Counted from the stretch's first letter, positions 1-13,371 are shown. The stretch is DNA of 64,000 bases from Cloeon dipterum (GCF_949628265.1 NC_088790.1:31500545-31564544), one strand, 5' to 3'. Notes: a model not told the origin generated them from the letters alone. Made by a program: numbers and translations.

Positions 1-3000
1 TTGCACCTCGCTCGTAGCAAAAACCATCTGAGGAAGATAACAGGTTAAAAGGGTAATTGACGAAGTTTCTGAGCCCACCAATCGATTCCTGAGGGCCGAA
101 TTAGGTACAGGGGACGTTTTTTCCGACCAAAATGCCCAGCGCGACGTGCGAACCTTTTTTTCCCGCCAAAAACAATTTGAATGCGAGAAGTGCGCATGCG
201 TGAGAGCTGGCTGGATCTGATAAAGAGGTTATTCGTACAGGTGGTCTCTCTAAAAATGCTCTCACGCATGCGCACTTCTCGCATTCAAATTGTTTTGGCG
301 GGAAAAAAGTTCGCACGTCGCGCTGGACATCTACTTTACCTAATTCCACCCTCAGGAATCGATTGGTGAGCTCTGAAGTGTCGTCAAACACCGTCTTTTA
401 ATAAATTACCTGCACAAATCACCGGCTCCCTGAAAATTTCCTGAGTTATTGGGCAAATGAGTTCGTGAGGCACGTTCGAAAGGTCGTCGACAACTCCTAC
501 GTTCTCGTGTTTGAGCCAAAAAATCTGTCGTTCCAACTCTTTAGTGTGCGATTCGTCTTCTAAACGGAAAAACTTTAGTTATAAATAAATCGATTTACTC
601 ATTAATTGGAATTAACCTAATCCGAAGATATTTGTCAAATTTTGGAGCGTGGAATTTAAAATATCGTTGCCGGTGAGGTGCTGGAACCGCGTTGGAGGAA
701 TTATCGGGATGTCGAGCCAGGTGAGCCACCTGGCCACGTCCTTGCTCGTCCATTCCTCCACCCTCTCGCGGTGTCCACGCAAACTTTCTTCTGCCTGGTT
801 TCTGGCCAGCAGATCTTTCGGCATTTCCCAAATTATCACCGATTTGTCCAGAGAAGCTGAATTAGAAATAATTAAATGGAATTGTGTTAGGTTATTTAAT
901 TATATACATGTCGCGACCAAAGATCCGTCTGGGGAAAAAGCACAGCTGGTCACGATGCTTGCGTGCAGCTCCAAAACAAACAGACACTGCCGCTGGAACT
1001 GAAAACACGACGTAAATAATTAATTCAGTCATATTCTGAACATCTCACGTACCACATTCCAAATTCTAGCAGTTTTATCCGTCGCAGCAGAGGCTAGAAG
1101 CTGGCCGGTATGCGAAAACCTAACCGAAGCAACCGTGCCTCCATGTCCGACAAGCGTCTGCGCGATGCAAATTTGGGAGCAGCCATTGGGCACGAACCTC
1201 AGGTCCCAGAGCTTCACCAGAGCGTCGCTGCCACCTGACGCCAGAGTGTACTGGCACCCTGAACAAATATCAGTCTTTAAAATGGCCAAAAATATTTCGT
1301 GTCGCGGAAATTTGGCCAATTATTAAATCGCTCCGAGTCGGCTGATTGGAGTGAAGTTAGCTTTTAGATAGTCTACCACAAGGAACTAACTTCAATCCGA
1401 CTTGTGTGGGTGATGCGGACGGATATGTAAGTGGGCGGGGCGATCGATCGGCCAAATTTCCGCGGCATAAAATCGGAAATTACCATTATTGTCAGTCCTG
1501 GAAGGGGCAAAGTCGCAGGTTTGCACGCCAAGGTCGTGTGCGGCCTCGATCACCTGAATTCCGCATGCCTTGTGACCTTTCGCGCCGACTGCCCAGATTC
1601 TGATAGAACCGACCAGGTCGCCAGTGGCCAGGAGTTTGCTGTCCGGCGTGAATGCCGCAGAGGTCACAGCCTCCGTGTGTCCTTCAATCACTCTAGAACA
1701 ATAATCATGAATAAATTTAACCCACTCTGCAACTTGTTTTGTTCTTACTCCAAAATGGAGCCGTCGGGAATGGTCCAGAGGAGGGCGCGTTCGTCGTCGC
1801 CCCCGGTGACCACGAGTTTTCCGTCCGGAGAAAAGCGGCAGGTGCGCACGCTGGCGCCGCTACTCTGCAGCGGCGGGTTGGCCCTTTGTCCGCTTTCCAC
1901 GTCCCACAGGCTGGCGCTGCCGTCCAGAGAGCACGAGGACAGCTTTTCGCCGTCCGGAGAGAACTCGACTTTGTTCACCGAGTAGCGATGCGCTTCGATT
2001 GGAGAGCTGCCCGTTTCTGAGAAGCGACCGCCTGCGTCCTGCCTCCACAACTTTACGAATTTTTCCCTGAAATTTTTTTTATAATAAATTCATACTCATG
2101 AAAACAAGTGGCTCGCGCCCTTCGGGCCGAAAATAACCGAGAGACTCAAATAAAGGCCGATGTAAAAACAGTTCTCAGGTCACGTGACCTGAGAAAGGTT
2201 GGTGTAGGAAAGGGTGAAAAATCGTCGCCGAGTATTGCTAAATACGCTCGAAATTATTGAAAGAGCATTAAAAATCGGACTCGGAGCGGATCTCAGGTCG
2301 CGGGGTACCCTGAAAAAGGTCGTAAGGGTATACCAGATAAAAGCCCAATTAAATACCTGTCCGATGAGGGGTCGTGGTTTACGATCAGACCAACAGCCGA
2401 ATTTTAAGAAAAATAAAACCATTTTCGCACAGTGAAGCTGAAAAAACGGAAAAAAATTAATTTTAATTTTTGAATTGGCGCGAAAAATCAGAAAATCGGT
2501 TTCTAGACCGACGGCAGTCCTATGCGTGCAACGGAGTCGGTGAGATCCTTTTAGTTTCATTTTTTAAGAAAAAAATCGCGAAATTTCGATTTCCCATGTT
2601 CACCTTATGGAGAAAGTGCAAAAATCACGTATTTCAAAGTTTAAAAATCATCTCCTCCTAGGATTTTGATCGGATTGGCTATTATTTGGTCTTAAAATGT
2701 TCCCAGATAAATTTTGCGTCGATTTTCCTTGGGGTTTGTCGAATTTTTAACCCAATCGCGACACATGGCGACCGGAAGCCGAAAATTGCCGTTAAAACCA
2801 AAATTTCGACTTTTTAAAATAAAATAATTCAACGATTTTAAAATTCTTTCACAAAACTTGCTTCACCTAATGCCTAGCTCAGATAGCTAGGGAGCATATC
2901 TGGGAGAAATTAAAAATCTTTTTGAAAATTTCGATTTTTCCGAAAGTTTGGCAGAAAAAAATTCTTTAAAATTCGAAAAATGTTCCCATTTTGGAAAACT

Positions 3001-5147
3001 AAACACGGACGGACGCGTCCTACTAAGGGGCATCGATTGGTACTAAATTCGACGTCATCCGGCCCATAGGGCCCTACCTGGGCCGCAATAACAAATACAA
3101 ACAAAACGTTTTTTCGACTTTAAAAATTATTAACTCGGCTCCTATTGGTCGCACTGTTAAAAACCAAGGTTCATCAGACTCGCCGTGAAATTCTACCCTT
3201 ATTTCAACCCTTTAACTAGGTATGAATTAAACTAACCCTGTGGCAGCGGCGAGAATGTTGCTTGGGCCTGGGCCGAATTGGCAGAAATTAACGGACACGC
3301 CGCAGTCGATTTTCTGCAGGAGTTTCACATTAGAAGCACTTCGTTCCTCCACTAATTTCCCATGACTAGCGTCTGACGGCTGCACAAAGGAAATTTGAGA
3401 AAAATATTAATTTATTTTCTAGAAATCGTACCAGACAACTTGCTGTTGGTGAAGGCACAAGAATAGAATCGACAGACATGCGTCCACCGACGTTCCAGAT
3501 TTTGACCGTTTTGTCGTTGGAGCCAGAGGACAGGAGCGAACCGTCCCTGGAAAAGCTGCAGCTGGTGACGTACCTGTCGTGACCTTGCAGCACCTTCGCA
3601 CACTTCACGGACGCAACCTAAATACAAAAATTATAATGATTTAAATTCATTTTAATTTAAAAAAACTCACGTCCCACACTCGGAGCGTTTTGTCGAGGCT
3701 TCCTGACGCCAGGTGGGCGCCGCTAGGGTCGAACCGGACGCACAGGACGCTGGACGAGTGCCCAGAGAGGGTCTGCGAGGGCTCCAGAAGCACTCGGCTT
3801 TTGTACACCAACACGTTCCACAAACGCACGACGTGGTCCTGCCCGGAGGTGGCCAGCATAAACACCTTTTTTACTCCTTGCCCTGAAGGTGATCGAGACA
3901 AAAATTGTTATTTCACTTTTCCAGCAATTTCTTGAACAAAATACGGTTTTAAGAATTAAATTATCGTACTAGCTGGTCTAGGCACTGGAGAAAAATCAGC
4001 GGCAGTGACGCCCATGTCGTGGGCCGAGTCCTGAGTGGCCAGCAAGTCTCCGTCTTCGATTTCGTGAACGTGCAGGACGCCCTGGGAGCAGCCGGACGCC
4101 ACCAGCTGCGAGTCCGGGGACGTCGCCAGAGCTTGCACCGTCTCCTCGTGAGCTTTGATCGTTCTATGGAGGTTGAATTGTAGACAAATATTATTTTAAA
4201 TGTGGGATTTTGTGTACTTGACTAGAGAACGGTGAGCTAGGTTCCAGAAGCAGACGGTGCCGTCGTCGCCGGCCGTGACGATGCGCGTCGAGTCCGAAGT
4301 AAAGCGGCAAACCCGCACGGCGTTGCCACTCGGCTGGACGAAGTGGTGGATTTTGCAGCCAGTCTGTTGAAAAACGGGTTAAAATTAATTCTTATATTGG
4401 AAAAAAATTAAATTAAAAAAAAACCAATCCAGGGAATAATTTTTTCTAAGTAGTTTTCTGTGAGTTTCAACTTCCAGAAAATTCAAACAATATTTTAGCT
4501 GAATGGGCATTTAATTATGCATCTTTTAAGACCATAATTAAGGTTCTAGCTTTATTAAAACTCGAGATATTCAAGATTTTGTCAACTCCGGCAACACATT
4601 TCTAGAAATTTCCGGGAAAAGTTCTAGATTTTTCCGCCAAGAACCAGAAAAATCGATGATAAAAAATTTCAAATATGCAGACCACATAATCTAATCTCTC
4701 CTGAAACAGCCCTGTTCACAAAGCGTAAACAATTTTGAAATAAATTATTATGCAAATTTAAATAATTGTTTCCGTGCGAATTATTAATTAATTAACGTGC
4801 TTACTCTGATGTTCCACAAGACGGTGCATCCGTCAATGGAGGAAGTGGCGAGCATGGTGCCCTGCGGCGAGAATCGGGCGTCCGTGACGCCGTACGTGTG
4901 GTGTCCGATGGGCGAAAAAGCGACCTCCCTGTAGCCGTGCCCAGGGTGCCACTCCCAAGCGCGCACCGACTTGTCGCTGTGCGACAATAACAAAAACAAA
5001 GAGTCATGCACCTACACGAATGGTATTCAGCGTTAATCACCTTGACCCTGTGGCCAGGGTGAAGTTTTTGCCAAAGTCGCAGAAGGTGACATCGCTCGAG
5101 TGCGCCCTGATCGTCTGCATTGCCGCCAACGACGCTGCTGCAGCCAT
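1..5147 (-). CDS. Wdsub1: WDSUB1-like protein: double WD40 + SAM + U-box (partial, 3' end off window)
   Basis: Predicted ubiquitin E3 ligase (U-box) with WD40 and SAM protein-binding domains. Fourteen exons join in phase: 5147-5041, 4976-4805, 4363-4218, 4163-3970, 3882-3671, 3617-3432, 3379-3237, 2066-1749, 1692-1484, 1258-1053, 998-908, 856-617, 559-410, 27-1. The start ATG at 5147 is followed by a run of Ala residues. WD40 blades fill about residues 10-680, with many repeats ending in D-K-(S/T)-V-x-x-W. The SAM domain (about 700-745) reads EWTSKDVARWLTWL. The U-box begins VPHELICPITQEIF and continues after an intron as ADGFCYERGA at the window edge. About 800 residues are visible. Known single-propeller WDSUB1 proteins are near 480, and the excess is a second WD40 region with matching exon structure (see findings). 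Domain order makes the family call firm; the exact exon 6/7 boundary is the least certain. Confidence 0.88.
46..400 (-). mobile_element. Foldback MITE family A, copy 1
   Basis: Near-palindromic element of about 355 bp inside the last visible intron of the WDSUB1-like gene. Its arms carry the family A signature CCAATCGATTCCTGAGGG and a central TGCGCATGCG palindrome on each side (about 191-200 and 263-274). The left terminus is degraded relative to the family end AAAGACCGTCTTTGACG. The strand given is the orientation of the unpaired centre relative to copies 3, 4, 5 and 7. Confidence 0.9.
1292..1474. mobile_element. Short palindromic repeat family B, copy 1
   Basis: Inverted repeat in a WDSUB1 intron. 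The ends are GTCGCGGAAATTTGGCC and its complement, with an internal GTGGGCGGGG GC box. Related copies lie at 51240-51420 and 52340-52478. Together with splice signals it makes up almost all of the 225-bp intron 1259-1483. Confidence 0.75.
2180..3230. repeat. Dispersed repeat family G, copy 1
   Basis: Most of the 1.17-kb WDSUB1 intron 2067-3236 is a dispersed repeat. It shares blocks with 42660-43560 (the motif GATTTTGATCGGATTGGCT and the phrase TTAATAACTCGGCTCC) and with 27690-28060 and, in reverse, 15090-16240. No coding capacity is visible; the open frames across it are interrupted and not conserved between copies. Confidence 0.75.
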
Positions 5148-6291
5148 TTCCGCCGCTTGTCCGTCTTACATGTCCCGCGAATTAAATTTTCAGCCGTCTC
5201 GCCGCGACGGCCACTCGCCTATCGACCCTTATCTGATCTATTATTGAAGCACAAATCCACAATTCGCCCTCTTAGCTCATGATAGATAACGTCCAGCCAG
5301 AGCCAGCGATAATGTCGTGTTTACGTCCATGCAGCATTATCGAATCGCGCCCTCTGATTGGCCGACAAAAATTCGCGGGCCAATCACAGCGCAGCCTTTC
5401 GAACGCCAGAGGCGCGCGGCACCTGCTTGCACTGCCTGCACACGGAATGCACTAAATATCGACGTTTTCGTTGAGTTGCGCGCTAATAATTAGGATAAAC
5501 AACTAGAATAGCCCCCGTGTGGTTCCCAGAGGCGAGCGAAAAATTAGAATTTCAGCCATGGGAAGCATTACAACGGACCGAGCGGTGCTGCCATTCCATT
5601 TGCGGTGCCATTCTGTTGCTGTGGCAGCGGCCGTGAACTTTAAAGCTGAATTTTTTTAGACAAGACCGTGGTAATAATATCTTGAATGGTCCAATCGATA
5701 GGCACTGCAATGCAATTGTAAAAAAATGAATCGACTGTCGATCTAAAATGGATACCATTTATTTTCGACGCAGTATATTTTTTCAAGTAATTATTTAGTG
5801 TCCCTGAAATAAAGTAATTGGAAATGACTTTACTGTTTTCCTTGAGGTACGTTTTTACGCGTGCATGTGAGGTTGCATATTATTTCTATTTTGCTTGTGT
5901 GTCAAATAATCATTATGTGAGATGAGTTGGTTGTAATCTTTAAATCCACGTCTTGCCGAGTCACTAAAAAAATATATTTATGCACCTTGACGTCAGATTG
6001 AGGGTCAAAACACACTGAACAGCCATCAGCGTCATTCGTTTTTGCGTTTCAAAGGCAATTGGCACAGGTGCGCTTTTTCTCATCTGCGTGGTACTAAAGT
6101 TAGTCGTTTAGCAAGTCACACGCTGACGCAGGATGATGCCCACCTTATACGTAAATTTGCGGCGACGATGAGATGAGAAGCATTAAAATGTCTGCTAACC
6201 TCGCCACCAGTGACAATTCAAATTTTTCGCTTCCTGACAATGATGTGAATTTAAATTCTTAAATTCAATATTTTGCTTCCTGAAATATTTA

Positions 6292-6675
6292 TAAAGGCCT
6301 TCTTTGACGACGTTTCCGAGCCCACCAATCGATTCCTGAGGGTCGAATTAGGTAATGTGGATATTTTATCCGTTAAAAAAGTGCAGCGTGACGTGCGAAC
6401 TTTTTTCCCGCCAAAACAGTATGAACGTAATTGCAAGAAATGCGCATGCGTGAGGGATGACAAAGAAGTCATTCGTGCAGGCGGTCTCTCTGCAAGTGCT
6501 CAAACCAGCTCTCACGCATGCGCACTTCTCGCAAATACGTTCATATCGTTTTTTGGCGGGAAAAAAAGTTCGCACCTAGCGCTGCACTTTTTGGTCGGAA
6601 AAAACGTCCATTCTACCTAATTCGACCCTCAGGAATCGATTGGTGAGCTCAGAAACTTCGTAAAAGACGGTCTTC
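6292..6675 (-). mobile_element. Foldback MITE family A, copy 2
   Basis: Complete copy of about 384 bp. The left end reads AAAGGCCTTCTTTGACG, the right end mirrors it, both arms carry CCAATCGATTCCTGAGGG, and two GCGCATGCG palindromes flank a centre of about 55 nt in the same orientation as copies 1 and 6. Confidence 0.92.
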
Positions 6676-9349
6676 AAGCTCAAAATTAATTTAAAAAGAA
6701 GAATTTCGTGATTTTCAGTGAAAATGTAACACCAAAACATTTTAAATTAATAATTTCAATTTAGCCGGTATATAGAAACAAATTAAAATCGTGACTGTCA
6801 TGTGCAATTCAATTTAATTAAATTAAAACCATGACGTGGGAAGAAGCTGTTACCCAAACTGCTTCCCACAACCGATTTTAATTTACACGAATCGATTTTC
6901 TCGATTAGAATACAATCGAGCCATGGGAATTAGTGCCATCCATTCGCCGCGTACAGTGTTTCAATGTCAAACATTGGAGCAGAGCTAGAGTGCAGCAACC
7001 TATGGAAATAAATGCATTGGAGAAACCCCTTGAAACTGATTGGAAATACCGCACTTTCCCTTGATCTCGAAAAACAAAAGGGGTATTCCAGCCGGAGATA
7101 AAATAAAATGATGCGGTTTTGGAGTGGCGACAGGTGTGCGCGCGTTTGATCAAGATTCAAGGCTCATGGAGTGTTTTATTTTCCCGACACAAATCACGCT
7201 ACGCAGTCAATGACTAATCTATCAACGCGATAACGAGATTGATGCGGCTCTCAAATTTTTCATCTGGCGCGTGCCCACATCTAATGTAAATTTGCAAAAA
7301 AAACATTGAAATACAGTATTTAAAATTAGGAAAAAAATTAAATTTTTGAGAAAATTAAACAGGTTGAATTTTTTACAATTTCGGGAATTTTTCCTCGCAT
7401 TTGGCAACGAGAGGGATCGAATTTATGCGGAAAAGAATAATGAAAAACCGTTTAATTTCACAAAAAATAACTGACAGCAAAAACGCCCAAAGCCCGAACA
7501 CGAAAAATATAATTTTTAACTAAAAAATACTACCCTCGGGGGAAGGGGTGGGTCCCAGCCCCTGGCCATGACCTCGAAAATTCTTGATTTATATCTTCTT
7601 ATACAATTTGAGTCAAATAATCCGCTCAAAAAATCACTTTTTAAAAAATCTCAATTTTTTACACGTTTTTTTCAACTCAAAATTCGATTTCCTCAAATTG
7701 CTGCTCCAATTTTTGATATGGTCCACATTTTGACTATTTTCGATGCTTAAAATTTATATGCCAAAAATTTTAGAAATTTAGAAACATTTAATTCAAACAA
7801 AGTGGCGTCAATATCGTTAAATTCAGGGGGTTTATTTAATTATTTCCAACCTTTCCAAACAAAATTACCTTACCTGTTTATTCTCTTTTAAACTCAAGAA
7901 ATAAAGACGACTCAGCTGCTTTAATATTTACTGATGCATAACAAAAAAATACGCAGCGCTCCTTGAAAATGGGGAATTGTGCGAAAATGCGTCGCAGTAA
8001 ATTATTGCAGCCATTCGCCACAGCCTCCAAATTTGCTGCAGCGTGCAGAGCGAGACGAATTCCACCATTTTTATAATAATATATAGATATCCTTGCCAAA
8101 CTGCACTCAATTAAAGTGCCCGCGGCGACGCAGCTTGTAATTAAAGCGCGACTTTGAATGAATCTGCAATTTTGACGCGCGCCTGCGGCGAAGGTCACGC
8201 AGACCCTTTTTGCACGTTGACCCGGCTTTTTAATATAAATCCACACGCGGAATATCAGCCGAGTTGCGTAATGTGTGTGTGAGTGAATAACTGGTTCCAA
8301 AAGCAACACCAACACGTTCGCCATTTAACAACAACAACGTGACAATTTCTCGCGCGTTGTGCGACACGTTTGCATTCATTGCAAATATAGAAACAAGTCA
8401 ATATATAATAAATATATGTATATTGGCATTGCAACTCCTCGTGCGTGTTTAGCAACAGTCTTTTTAGGTTATTTATTGGGGGAAAATAATGCTCCAAGAA
8501 ATTAATTGTTGAATTTTAGCAAAAGGAATTTAATTAATTGCTTCCGGGATGAGAAAAATTGTGAAAATTCAATTGTGAGAAGGTAAAAAATAGTACTTTT
8601 GAGTCTTGAAAGTTTTTTTTATTTTTTCAAAAGGGTTTTCTGTTTGGCCTGATTAAAATTCAGCAGTTTCAAATAGCGTCAAAAACTGCCTAAATTCAAA
8701 AAGCTGATTAAATTTCTATTTTTTTGCCTATTGAACAAATTTTTCTCAAGTTTACCCTTTTCCCACAAAATCCGTTTGAAAATTCCCTTTAATTTTTTAG
8801 GAAAAATCAAAATACCAAAAATAAAGTTAATTTATTCGAGAATCTCATGTCATAAAAATTAATTTTAAATATTTCTATGATTTCCAGAGGTAAACTCGGA
8901 CTTGCCAGACATTTAATTTGCTTTTGGTTGTGTGTGTGCGTTTGCGAATGAGAGTTTGCCTGTCTATATTTGTAATAGTGCCGCGTGCGTTAGAAAGTTT
9001 GGTCAGGTGAAAAATGCGCGCGTTGTGAGTGAGAAAGTATTACACGCATCATTAAAAGAGCGTCGATCGTCGTCGAGTGGATGAAAGAGAGAAAGAGAGA
9101 GAGAAAAGACCCCTAAAAAGGCCCCCTCGCCGCGCGCATGCAATCGCAGCTGCAAAGCACAACCCAAACTTGTGCAAATCTGGGTTCGGCTCATTAGTGC
9201 CAATTATTCAGACAAAAAATGCGTTTGTCGCCTCACAGCACACAAAAAGTATTTTATTTTTAAGGTAAATATACTTACTGCATGACTAAAACTCGTGCTC
9301 GACTGGCGGAAAATCCCCAAACAGCAAAGATTTATTTAAAAAAGATTTT

Positions 9350-9765
9350 GTTAAAACCACCGGGGGCCGGTTTGCGCTCTGTATTGAAGCTGCGCAGTAA
9401 ACTTGTGCGCATGTTAAGCGTGCGCAGTATGTTCAGATCCCTTCTTAATCTCACAGGGAGGCTGAAACTCATCACTGCGCATGCGTGAACTAAATTAAAA
9501 CCTTCTGCGCAGTCGTAATTCCCACCGGGGGCCGGTTTGCGATCTGTGTTTGTTTCCCGCCGTTCAGAATTCAAAATGGCGTCGAAATTAAAGGAGACAG
9601 TCCAGCGGCCAATCAGAAGCGTCGAAAAAGAGGCGTGTCAACCTAATAATTTCATTCCCGCGTGTTTTTTTATATTTCCTTTAGCCTGATGTGCCATCTA
9701 ACGGTCGATTCGCCATTTACCGGGCTAATCAGCTGTTAGTAAAGAAATAACAACAAATATTATTC
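9350..9765 (+). repeat. Dispersed repeat, copy 1 of an inverted pair
   Basis: Block containing two CCGGGGGCCGGTTTGCG motifs, an AAAATGGCGTCGAAATTAA segment and a TGTGCCATCTAACGGTCG segment. The same blocks recur in reverse order and orientation at about 26690-26945, which identifies a dispersed element present at least twice. No open frame suggests a protein. It also holds several TGCGCA motifs and one TGCGCATGCG. Confidence 0.75.
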
Positions 9766-12700
9766 ATTGTGATGACGCTATTTTCATGATTTTTCTACCA
9801 GACGCCATATCTGCGCGCATGAATCCGGCCCCAATGGTTAAAAAAATGGCGTCATCGATAGTTCATACAGTCTTAAATTACAGAAAGTAAATTTCTAAAT
9901 TTTATTAATTAATTTACTTAAATCAAATTGCAAAAAAATTAATTATGCTAATAAAATGAGGCTAATTTCCAAACTTACCAAATGATTAAATTTGTTTAAG
10001 AAAAAATATTTTAATTTTATTAAAATATGCAGCCGATATTTCCTTTCATATAAAAAATTTAAACCAATTCTTTTTCATTCCCTTTCATTATCTATCTAAC
10101 AAATTTTGCAATATTGCAAATAAAAATAACAACAGCTGACAAGGCATGAAATAATTATTACAAGGCGGATTCGATTAATGCGATGATTAGCCGTAATCGA
10201 TGCGCGGTTTTATCATATCATCGTCATATAGCCGATTTGTGAAAAACCAGTAAAGGGAAAACAAATCAGGTAAAACTGCACGTCTGACAAGAGTACGTGC
10301 ACGCGGTGCAATAATAAAAAAGCAGCACTCTAGTGCCGTATGTGTGTCAATCAATCAGCGGGAATGCGCGCGTATGTGTGAGTGTGTGTAATCGAAGAAT
10401 GCAAGCCGCTATCGACGCCGTCGCTGGACACATTTCCATTCATTTGCAATGGCAAATAACAATTCACTGCAATTGAAACGTAATCAGTCTCACGGATCTA
10501 ACTTTGTTGTTATTATTACACCTGTCCGAGTCCGAGTTCGAGCAGGAAATGCAATAATTATAATTTAATCATTTATTAGGCGCTCTAATTAATTTAAATA
10601 TAAAAAACAATTATGATGTCTCTTTCTAGAGCTTTCAAAAATTTCTTTTTTTAGATAGTTGTTCCTTAAAATCAGCTGTACCAAAATAACCGTTTCTATA
10701 AGTCGTGACAAATTGCAACAACGGTTTTAATCACATGCGGAGCGAGTTTAGCGGCCGATTTGGGACGGACGCACGATTATAGTCGATTACACAAGCAGCA
10801 GTCGACTAGTCGAGTGGCTGCTGGAAAAGGAAATGATCTTCAGAGACGCGCTTCTATGCTGCTCGAAAAGATAAACACTTTCCCTTTTCCTCTCGCCGCC
10901 CAGCGCACGGCGCTGCGCGAATTCGCTTTCTTTGACCGTCAATGAATTCCATTCAGACTTATGACTGCTTGTATGTGTGTTTCTCCGCTCGATCGCACGT
11001 CACCGCAGTGTTTTATAATTTTTGTGGTAAATATCAATTCTAAAAATAGAGAGAAATTAAATTTCTCTAAATACAAAGTAAAGTTAAAGAACTTCAATTT
11101 TTAATTTTAGATTATAATTTTTTTAATTCACCGAAGAGGCAAAATGCAGTCTAAAAGCGTTCCAACAGCTTTAGAAAGGTCTTGTTGAGCTGAAAGAAGC
11201 AAAATAAACTTGAAATTGACCTCAGATTTGGTTTTTTGAGGGCGCAAAACATTGGCAACGACACCAATGACGGTCAAATTCAGCGAAATTTGATTAATTA
11301 AGAAAATATCACCCCCTGGAGGTTGAGGGTTGATTTCGCTCCCTCTAAATCTAATAAATAATTTAATAATTTATCCAGTCTGACCAGAAAATGCGTGAAA
11401 ATAGTGTAATTTCAATTAAAAGTCTCATTTTTTGGGTGAAAATACACGTTTTTCCAAATTCAAAATTGATTTTCTCAAAAATACGAAAAACCCTAAGCAT
11501 CAATTTTTTATGTGTTTATAAATATTAAATTAGGCACATTTTGGCTATCTCAAAAATTAAAAAAAAACTTTCCTTCGATATGCAGGAATTTCTTGAAATA
11601 TTAGATTAAATTTTAGTGACCTTGACCTTTGACCTAGGAAGTTTGTCAACGTTGCAAAGTTGTTGGCCGTTTAATATAGATCATTTTAGACACCTTACTT
11701 ATCAATATATCTTTACTCTAAAAATAATTGCAATTTTCTGAAGAAATCAACTTCTTAAAATTTTTAGCCAAATTTCAGTTCCTAGCTGTCATATTTTTAA
11801 TTCTGATCTAAAACTAAAACTAGGGCAAAATTAATTGTTATAAAATTCCGAGACCATTATTATGCCATCTGTAGATCCTCCTTAGTGCAGAAGATCCGGT
11901 TGTAGAAATAATTACATCCGTAATTTCCCGCGTTGAAATCTCCGCTATGGAAGATTTCCAAAATTAATTAATTCTATTCTACCTGTTGGGAAAACTGTAT
12001 CAATAATGCGTAAGCAATAAATAGAGTTGGGATTTTCCGCGTGCATTGTGCTATAAATTGTGCTGAATGCAGCTGCTGACCTTGCAAAAAAGACGCTTGG
12101 CGAGTTTCTAAGCGAAAAATTGCGTTATAAAAAAACAAACTCGTTCGATGCTCGTCAATTTTCTAGAACGTGAAGTTGATAATATCTGGTTATTACAAAC
12201 ATTTTCGAGAGGAGATTTTTCATAACGCTCATTGTCAGAAAGGAGGAAAAGGACGCGGGGAAATTTGTTGTTGTAAAAATTAACTCTCGTCAGCAGAAGA
12301 AAGTGAACAGAGAAAACAATTATATTTTAAAATGCCTCGCAGCAGCAGCAGCAGCGCTCACCGCGAGTGGGGAGAAGGAAATTATTATTATTTTAAAGCA
12401 GTTTGTCCAGGCTGCATGCAGTTCATTTAATTAAACCATTTCTCGATCTCGCCCCAGAGTAGGAAAGTCAGTTTTTAAAACAATTGCGTGTTGAATAAAT
12501 ATAAACGCTTGCATTTTTTTTAAAAAGAAGTAGAAAAAAACTGGTTTGTGTCTTTTGAACTTGCTGGCCTCGACATGCACGCACGCATTGGTCATTGAGC
12601 TGCGCGCGTATATTATGCAATGCTGCAACACACGTCTCGTCTGGCTTGTACTCGAGGAAAATACATATTAAATTAACCGTGAATCAGCTCTCTGTTCGCA

Positions 12701-13020
12701 TAGTGTGCTATTTTTAGACGCGCGCGTCTAATTAAAACCCGCGTGTGCACTGGATCCAGCAGCAGAAGAAGACACCCCAAAGAGCTACTGTTACGCACGG
12801 ATACTGCGTGAATCTCATAATACAAAAATTCTTCGAAAGAAACTGCAAAAAGATCCGTTTATTTATTTCTACAACAGTTTCTCCGTCATGAAGTCATAAT
12901 TATATGCACCGTTGAATGAATCACTAATTTATTTTTATTTTTGGAGCAAACTAATTCCTTTTTTGAGACACATTTCAAGAACAAAAAGTCAGAGTCACAT
13001 TTAATTTTAAGAATTGAATA

Positions 13021-13371
13021 AAAGACGGTCTTTGACGCAGTTTCTGAGCTCACCAATCGATTCCTGAGGGTCGAATTAGGTAAAATTGATATTTTTTCCG
13101 TTAAAAAAGTGCAGCGCAACGTGCGAACTTTTTTCCCGCCAAAACAATATGAATGCGAGAAGTGCGCATGCGTCACAGCTGGTTTGAGCATTATTTGCAG
13201 TAAGACCGCGTCTATACGAATGACTTGTTTGTCGGATCCAGCCAATTCTCACGCATGCGCACTTCTCGCATTCATTTGTTTTGGCGGGAAAAAATTCTTC
13301 TCGGAAAATACATCCATATTACCTAATTCGACCCCTTGATGGGCTCAGAAACTGCGTCAAAGACGGTTTTT
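13021..13371 (+). mobile_element. Foldback MITE family A, copy 3
   Basis: Copy of about 350 bp starting AAAGACGGTCTTTGACGC. The right arm has lost about 12 nt around the CAGGAATCGATT segment near 13333, so this copy is slightly deleted. The centre has the same orientation as copies 4, 5 and 7. Confidence 0.9.

Noticed and set aside
46-400. Short proteins encoded by the repeated 380-bp elements (similar frames in all seven copies)
   Set aside because: Similarity between frames comes from the repeated DNA. Frames are short, occur on both strands because the element is palindromic, and carry no transposase motif.
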